A stretch of DNA of 64,000 nt, from the NCBI GenBank assembly GCA_965214325.1, contig CBDCBG010000006.1:682001-746000 (forward strand), in the 5' to 3' direction. The translations under genes were made by a program, and so were the position numbers. This document shows, in pieces, positions 60,262 to 64,000 of the stretch; position 1 is the stretch's first letter, and every line of letters begins with the position of its first letter. The notes beneath the pieces were generated by a model. The model was not told the origin of the DNA, did no database searches, and worked only from the letters and a program-made list of their open reading frames with translations. The DNA is from JAJEFO01 sp965214325 (GTDB taxonomy: Bacteria > Pseudomonadota > Alphaproteobacteria > Rhodobacterales > Rhodobacteraceae).

Positions 60262-61026
60262 TCATTGCCTGCGCTCATCCGAGCCCATGCGCCGCTCCAG
60301 CCAGCGCACGCCTGCGCTGATGATCAGAACCAGCAACAGGTACTCGAAGACCAGCAGGGTGTAGATTTCCAGCGGGCGGTATTCCGTCACCACCAGCTCA
60401 TTGGCGCGGCGGGTCAGTTCCTGCATCCCGATCACGCTGGCAAAGGCGCTCATCTTGACGATGTAAATGAACTGGTTGGCCAGCGGCGGCAGAATTCTCC
60501 GGATCGCCTGTGGCAGGACCACGTAGCGCATGGTCTGGAAATAGTTCAGCCCGATTGTCTGTGCCGCCTCGCTTTGGCCCCTTGCTATGGATTGTATCCC
60601 TGCGCGGTAGATTTCGGCGGTGAAGGCGCTGTCTGAAACGGCCAGCGTGATGATCGCGCCCCAGAACGGGTCAATCGGGACATTCACGCCCATCGAGCGA
60701 AACACAATCGGCAAGCCATAGAACACCCAGAACAACATGGGCAGCAACGGGATCGAGCGGATGAACTCGACATAAATCCGGTTGACCAAACGCCAACCAC
60801 GCCTTTCAGACAGGCTTGGAAGGGCGACGATCAGGCCAACGGCAATCGAAAGGAACGCCGCAATCAGCGAAATCTGGATTGTGGCACCCATCCCCGAAAT
60901 CAGGAACTTGACGTTGGTCCGCCCGGTTTCGGTGGTCGGGTCGATCACGTACCAACCCCAGGTCTGGGACGAGGAACAGCCGGCAGCCAGCACGAGAAGG
61001 GACAGCAGGAGAAGCGCTCTTTGCAT
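60262..61026 (-). CDS. Polar amino-acid-type ABC transporter permease
   Basis: The 254-residue permease has the HisM/GlnP layout. After an unusual N-terminus it shows MGATIQISLIAAFLSIAVGL, EFIRSIPLLPMLFWVFYGLP and the EAA loop GQSEAAQTIGLNYFQTMRYV with VLPQAIRRILPPL. The last helix is ALLVFEYLLLVLIIS-like. The first 20 residues (LLLLSLLVLAAGCSSS) resemble a lipoprotein signal with a lipobox Cys, which is odd for a permease. It is the only permease of the system, 9 bases after the ATPase gene. Confidence 0.9.
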   Translation of the reverse strand: MQRALLLLSLLVLAAGCSSSQTWGWYVIDPTTETGRTNVKFLISGMGATIQISLIAAFLSIAVGLIVALPSLSERRGWRLVNRIYVEFIRSIPLLPMLFWVFYGLPIVFRSMGVNVPIDPFWGAIITLAVSDSAFTAEIYRAGIQSIARGQSEAAQTIGLNYFQTMRYVVLPQAIRRILPPLANQFIYIVKMSAFASVIGMQELTRRANELVVTEYRPLEIYTLLVFEYLLLVLIISAGVRWLERRMGSDERRQ

Positions 61027-61035
61027 CGGATCCGC

Positions 61036-61776
61036 TCAATGCTGCAAGATCTGGCTCAGGAATTGCCGGCACCGTTCGGACTGTGGATCGGTAAAAAAGT
61101 GCTCAGGCTTGCCCTGTTCCACAGTCTCGCCTTCATCCATGAAGATCATGTTGTCGGCAACCTTGCGGGCGAACCCCATCTCATGCGTCACAACCACCAT
61201 GGTCATGCCCTCTTCTGCCAACTCGACCATAACATCCAGTACTTCGGAAATCATTTCCGGATCCAGCGCGGAGGTCGGTTCATCGAACAACAGGACCCGA
61301 GGTTCCATGCACAGCGATCTGGCGATGGCCACGCGCTGTTGCTGACCGCCCGACAGTTGAATGGGACGTTTGTCGGCCTGATCCGGGATATGCACGCGCT
61401 CAAGATAGTGACGGGCTCTCCCTTCGGCCTCTTTCCGGCTCAGGCCGCGAGCCTTGATCGGGCCTAGGGTCAGGTTCTCTAGCACCGTCAAATGCGGGAA
61501 CAGGTTGAATTGCTGGAACACCATGCCAACCTCGGACCGGATCATCGCCACGGATTTCGGGTCATCGGTCAATTCGACCCCACCTATGCGGATCGTGCCC
61601 GTCTGGTGCCTTTCCAACTGGTTGATGCAGCGTACAACCGTGGACTTGCCGGACCCGGACGGTCCACAGATGACGACCTTTTCGCCGCTGCCGATCTCAA
61701 GGCTGATGTCCTTGAGCGCATGAAACGCGCCATACCACTTGTTCACGTCAACAAGCTCGATCGCGGCGTCTGGCAT
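61036..61776 (-). CDS. Polar amino-acid-type ABC transporter ATP-binding protein
   Basis: The 246-residue ATPase starts IELVDVNKWYGAFHALKDIS and has Walker A (CGPSGSGKSTVVRCINQLE), the Q-loop (VGMVFQQFNLFPHLTVLENL), signature (LSGGQQQRVAIARSLCMEPR), Walker B (VLLFDEPTSALDPEM) and VVTHEMGFARKVADNMIFMD. This is the GlnQ/HisP class that powers amino-acid uptake. It is transcribed with the permease and divergently from the binding-protein gene. Confidence 0.95.
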   Translation of the reverse strand: MPDAAIELVDVNKWYGAFHALKDISLEIGSGEKVVICGPSGSGKSTVVRCINQLERHQTGTIRIGGVELTDDPKSVAMIRSEVGMVFQQFNLFPHLTVLENLTLGPIKARGLSRKEAEGRARHYLERVHIPDQADKRPIQLSGGQQQRVAIARSLCMEPRVLLFDEPTSALDPEMISEVLDVMVELAEEGMTMVVVTHEMGFARKVADNMIFMDEGETVEQGKPEHFFTDPQSERCRQFLSQILQH

Positions 61777-61897
61777 CAGCTAAACTGCCCCCAATTTAAT
61801 TCAGGGTAGAAAATTTTATTGAGGCTATCTTGTCCCTGTGCTTAGATCAAGTGGCAGCATGACAGCAAGGCCCAACAGCCACCAACAGGAGAAATGG

Positions 61898-62668
61898 ATG
61901 AACCAGTTTTTGAAAGCCGCGGCAGCCGTGGCGCTTGGCCTGGTATTGTCGAGCGCCGCTCAGGCGCAATCGGCGTTGAACGAAATTCTGGATTCGGGGG
62001 CGCTCAAGGTCGGAACAACGGGCGACTGGAACCCGATGACCCTGCGTGACCCGGCCACAAACGAGTACAAGGGCTATGACATCGACATCACGACCGAGCT
62101 TGCCAGCGATCTTGGCGTTGAGGTCGAATATGTACCGACAGACTGGAAGACGCTGGTCAACGGCGTGGTCGCCGGCAAGTACCACATCACTGGCTCGGCA
62201 TCGATTTCGCCGCCACGGATGAAGGTCGCGGGATTCTCGGACAGCTACATCGCCGTCGAACTGTTTCCCTTCACGACAAGTGACAAGGCCGACAATTTCG
62301 ATGGCTATGATTCGATCAACCGCGCGGGCGTCAAGGTTGCCACAACCTTGGGCACAACGTTTGAAAAACGGGTGCGCGAGTGGTTCCCGAATGCCGACAT
62401 CAAGGTGGTCGAGGCCCCGGCGCGCGGGTTCCAGGAGGTTCTTGCCGGGCGCGCGGATGTGTTCATCACCTCGAATATCGAAGGGTCGACACTCGAAGCC
62501 AAGTTTCCGGTCGTGCGCGTCAAGAACGCCGGTCCCCGGGCTCCCTCGCCCATTGCCATGCTGCTGCCGCAGACCGACCAGGTCTGGATCAACTATGTGA
62601 ACAACTGGATCAAGGTGAAGAAGGCGCAGGGCTTTTTTGAAGGAAACCGGGAAAAATGGGGTCTGTGA
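61898..62668 (+). CDS. Transporter substrate-binding protein (family 3, amino-acid/cyclohexadienyl-dehydratase-like)
   Basis: The 256-residue protein has a Sec signal peptide (FLKAAAAVALGLVLSSAAQA, cleavage after AQA) and family 3 motifs: LKVGTTGDWNPMTLRDPATN, YKGYDIDITTELASDLGVEV and VEYVPTDWKTLVNGVVAGKY. GSASISPPRMKVAGFSDSYI follows. It is expected in the periplasm, delivering its ligand to the divergent permease-ATPase pair. Some close relatives are annotated as cyclohexadienyl dehydratases; the gene context favours transport. An AGGAG site precedes the ATG. Confidence 0.9.
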   Translation: MNQFLKAAAAVALGLVLSSAAQAQSALNEILDSGALKVGTTGDWNPMTLRDPATNEYKGYDIDITTELASDLGVEVEYVPTDWKTLVNGVVAGKYHITGSASISPPRMKVAGFSDSYIAVELFPFTTSDKADNFDGYDSINRAGVKVATTLGTTFEKRVREWFPNADIKVVEAPARGFQEVLAGRADVFITSNIEGSTLEAKFPVVRVKNAGPRAPSPIAMLLPQTDQVWINYVNNWIKVKKAQGFFEGNREKWGL

Positions 62669-62864
62669 CCGGATTGTGAAAGGAGCGCGTCACCCTTCTT
62701 TCAGCGCGTGATGAGCGGTGGATTCGATCCGCCAACCGTAGCGAACAATGCGCGAATAGGATGGACTTCCAGACGATTCGGGCATGATCCTCCTTCGTTC
62801 GCCCGCGTCATCACGGCCTGAGAGAACGCTCACGGAAGCGCCCGGCTTCCGCAGTCGGGCGTCT

Positions 62865-63473
62865 TCAACTCCTGCTCGGCACCGCCTTTGAGATCACGGT
62901 CACGAAACTGACCGTATCCGTCTTCAGTTCAACCGGGCCATGTGTGGCGTTCGATTCGAAGCTCAGGCTGTCGCCCTGTCGCATGTCGTACGATTGCTCG
63001 CCGCAGCCATAGACCATCTCGCCATCGGTGACATGGATGAATTCGACACCCTGGTGTTGGTACAGCGGCCTTGGAACCAATGGCGCCTCGAGCGTGACGC
63101 TGAAGCTCTCGAAACTCACATGTTCGGCCTCGGCCCTGCCGATCAACTTGTGGCGGTGACCGTAGCCGCTGCCTAGGCGCTGAACCGTCACGCCCTCGCC
63201 CGCCGACACGAATGAGACATCCGAGCGTTCGACTGTCCCTGCGAAAAAATTGATCAACGGCACGCCGATCCCGCTGGCCAGCGCTTCCAGCGATCCAAGC
63301 GAGGCCGAAACCTGCCCCCGCTCGATCTTCGAAATCATGGCGGTCGAAACGCCGGCACGACCGGACAGCTCGGCAAGTGTCAGCCCTGCCAGCAAGCGAT
63401 GTGTCTTGACCGCCGACCCGACCAATTGATCCAAAGGCGGCCCTTTGGCGCTCTTGGAAGGCTTGTCTTCCAT
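62865..63473 (-). CDS. XRE-family regulator with C-terminal cupin domain
   Basis: The 202-residue protein has an N-terminal helix-turn-helix (LLAGLTLAELSGRAGVSTAM, ISKIERGQVSASLGSLEALA) and a C-terminal cupin (YQHQGVEFIHVTDGEMVYGC, then YDMRQGDSLSFESNATHG). This class often senses small metabolites and controls adjacent amino-acid transport or degradation genes. It is encoded convergently to the binding-protein gene and divergently from the creatininase-like gene, which makes both candidates for control. No operator was recognised. Confidence 0.9.
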   Translation of the reverse strand: MEDKPSKSAKGPPLDQLVGSAVKTHRLLAGLTLAELSGRAGVSTAMISKIERGQVSASLGSLEALASGIGVPLINFFAGTVERSDVSFVSAGEGVTVQRLGSGYGHRHKLIGRAEAEHVSFESFSVTLEAPLVPRPLYQHQGVEFIHVTDGEMVYGCGEQSYDMRQGDSLSFESNATHGPVELKTDTVSFVTVISKAVPSRS

Positions 63474-63948
63474 GGGGTCAAGGTACCGTCGAGTTGCAAA
63501 ATGGAAAGGTAATTCTCAGAATGCGGCACAACGCGTCAACGCATCCGCAGTCAGTGGCCTCTCCCTGAAGGGAGAATCTTGAGAAGTGAAAGCTCGGAAA
63601 GCCCATGCCGACCAGGACAAGGAAGGAGTTTTCCATCCGATCAGCCTTGCATCACGCGTGCAAGGCCAGCTCCGGGATGCTTGCTCGCTCCCGGAGCCTG
63701 GAAGATTCGTTTGCAGGCACGCGGGCCAGGCACGAAATGGGGCGAATCCAAGCGCGGCTATGCAAGAGGTGCGAGGGGAGCCGGCCACGCCGGGTGTCAC
63801 CTTGGGAGCTTCGGCCACCCTGCGAGCGGCGCAGGCCGCACGGCGACGCAAGCTCCATGCCTTCCCTTGTCAGTGCAGGGGCGCCCCGGAAGGGCCACCT
63901 TGCAACTCTTCCGCGCCCTGAAGGGCGGGGTTCCTGCGGGAGCACGAG
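63474..63948. other. Intergenic region with an IS605-like 3'-end hairpin
   Basis: About 475 bases without a convincing gene. At 63911-63936, the minus strand reads GAACCCCGCCCTTCAGGGCG, a hairpin resembling the guide-proximal end of tnpB-associated RNAs in IS200/IS605 elements. A related imperfect stem lies at 63871-63892. No tnpB coding sequence adjoins it, so it is at most a relic or an unrelated leader hairpin. It ends close to the ribosome site of the next gene. Confidence 0.4.
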
Positions 63949-64000
63949 ATGAAACTGGAACACATGACCTGGTACGATGTTGACGGGCGCATATCGGCAG
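63949..64000 (+). CDS. Start of a probable creatininase-family amidohydrolase (partial)
   Basis: Only 17 codons are visible: MKLEHMTWYDVDGRISA. An N-terminus with LExMTWxxV is typical of creatininase-family proteins. A CGGGAG site lies about 10 bases upstream of the ATG. The frame runs off the window. The assignment rests on a very short sequence. Confidence 0.45.
   Translation, partial: MKLEHMTWYDVDGRISA

Noticed and set aside
1..64000. CRISPR arrays, rRNA and tRNA genes
   Set aside because: No regularly spaced repeats were seen, no rRNA-like sequence, and no T-arm/acceptor pattern other than the tmRNA. A covariance search for tRNAs could still find one I missed.

Overview
The window looks like a chromosomal segment of an alphaproteobacterium, most likely Rhodobacteraceae or a close relative. 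Three things support this: GC is high; the gene content is typical of that group (aerobic cobalamin pathway, CbtAB, two-domain PdhB, TatABC, AcuI); and the tmRNA gene is circularly permuted with the tag ANDNRAPVALAA, the form I recall for Rhodobacter. No tRNA, rRNA or CRISPR array was found.

Region 1 (1-21.4 kb) combines one-carbon metabolism and vitamin B12. It opens with the N-terminal part of an MttB-superfamily methyltransferase and a HAD phosphatase. A cobalamin riboswitch drives cbtB-cbtA plus a His-rich membrane-anchored protein. A decayed second copy of the cobF 3' end and a TMA-dehydrogenase-like flavoprotein follow. Next comes a large minus-strand cob cluster. In transcription order it is riboswitch, DUF1636, cobW, cobN, cobG, cobH, cobI, cobJ, cobL, cobM, then cobB, cobA and cobF. 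cobK lies on the opposite strand, and a plus-strand lipoprotein gene sits between cobM and cobB. CobG shows the aerobic route. cobE, cobS/T and the late amidation and nucleotide-loop genes are not in the window.

Region 2 (21.4-28.1 kb) is a disturbed accessory stretch. It holds a tnpB gene with one amber stop inside 20-bp inverted repeats, an unknown gene, (S)-ureidoglycine aminohydrolase, and an IclR regulator reduced to its C-terminus next to an IS5/IS427-type element. Urate hydroxylase PuuD and an aspartate-dehydrogenase fragment follow. It reads as a decaying purine (urate/ureidoglycine) catabolic island.

Region 3 (28.1-37.4 kb) is a plus-strand sulfatase operon: a sulfatase-like protein without its catalytic residues, an intact sulfatase, an IclR regulator, a binding protein with two permeases but no ATPase, and a second intact sulfatase. 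It probably imports and desulfates a sulfated organic compound. A broken IS110 transposase ends it.

Region 4 (37.8-60 kb) is core housekeeping: FtsB/DivIC-like protein, pyruvate dehydrogenase pdhA-pdhB-pdhC, cysE, a DksA/TraR zinc-finger protein, fabD-fabG-acpP-fabF-mltG, acuI, ssrA directly followed by its ClpXP adaptor gene sspB, a DUF815 ATPase, tatA-tatB-tatC, an orphan ABC ATPase, an atypical SDR, prfC and a DEAD-box helicase.

Region 5 (60-64 kb) is a polar amino-acid-type ABC transporter (ATPase and permease on minus, binding protein divergent on plus), an XRE-cupin regulator, a hairpin resembling the 3' end of IS605-type tnpB elements, and the first codons of a probable creatininase-family gene that runs off the window.
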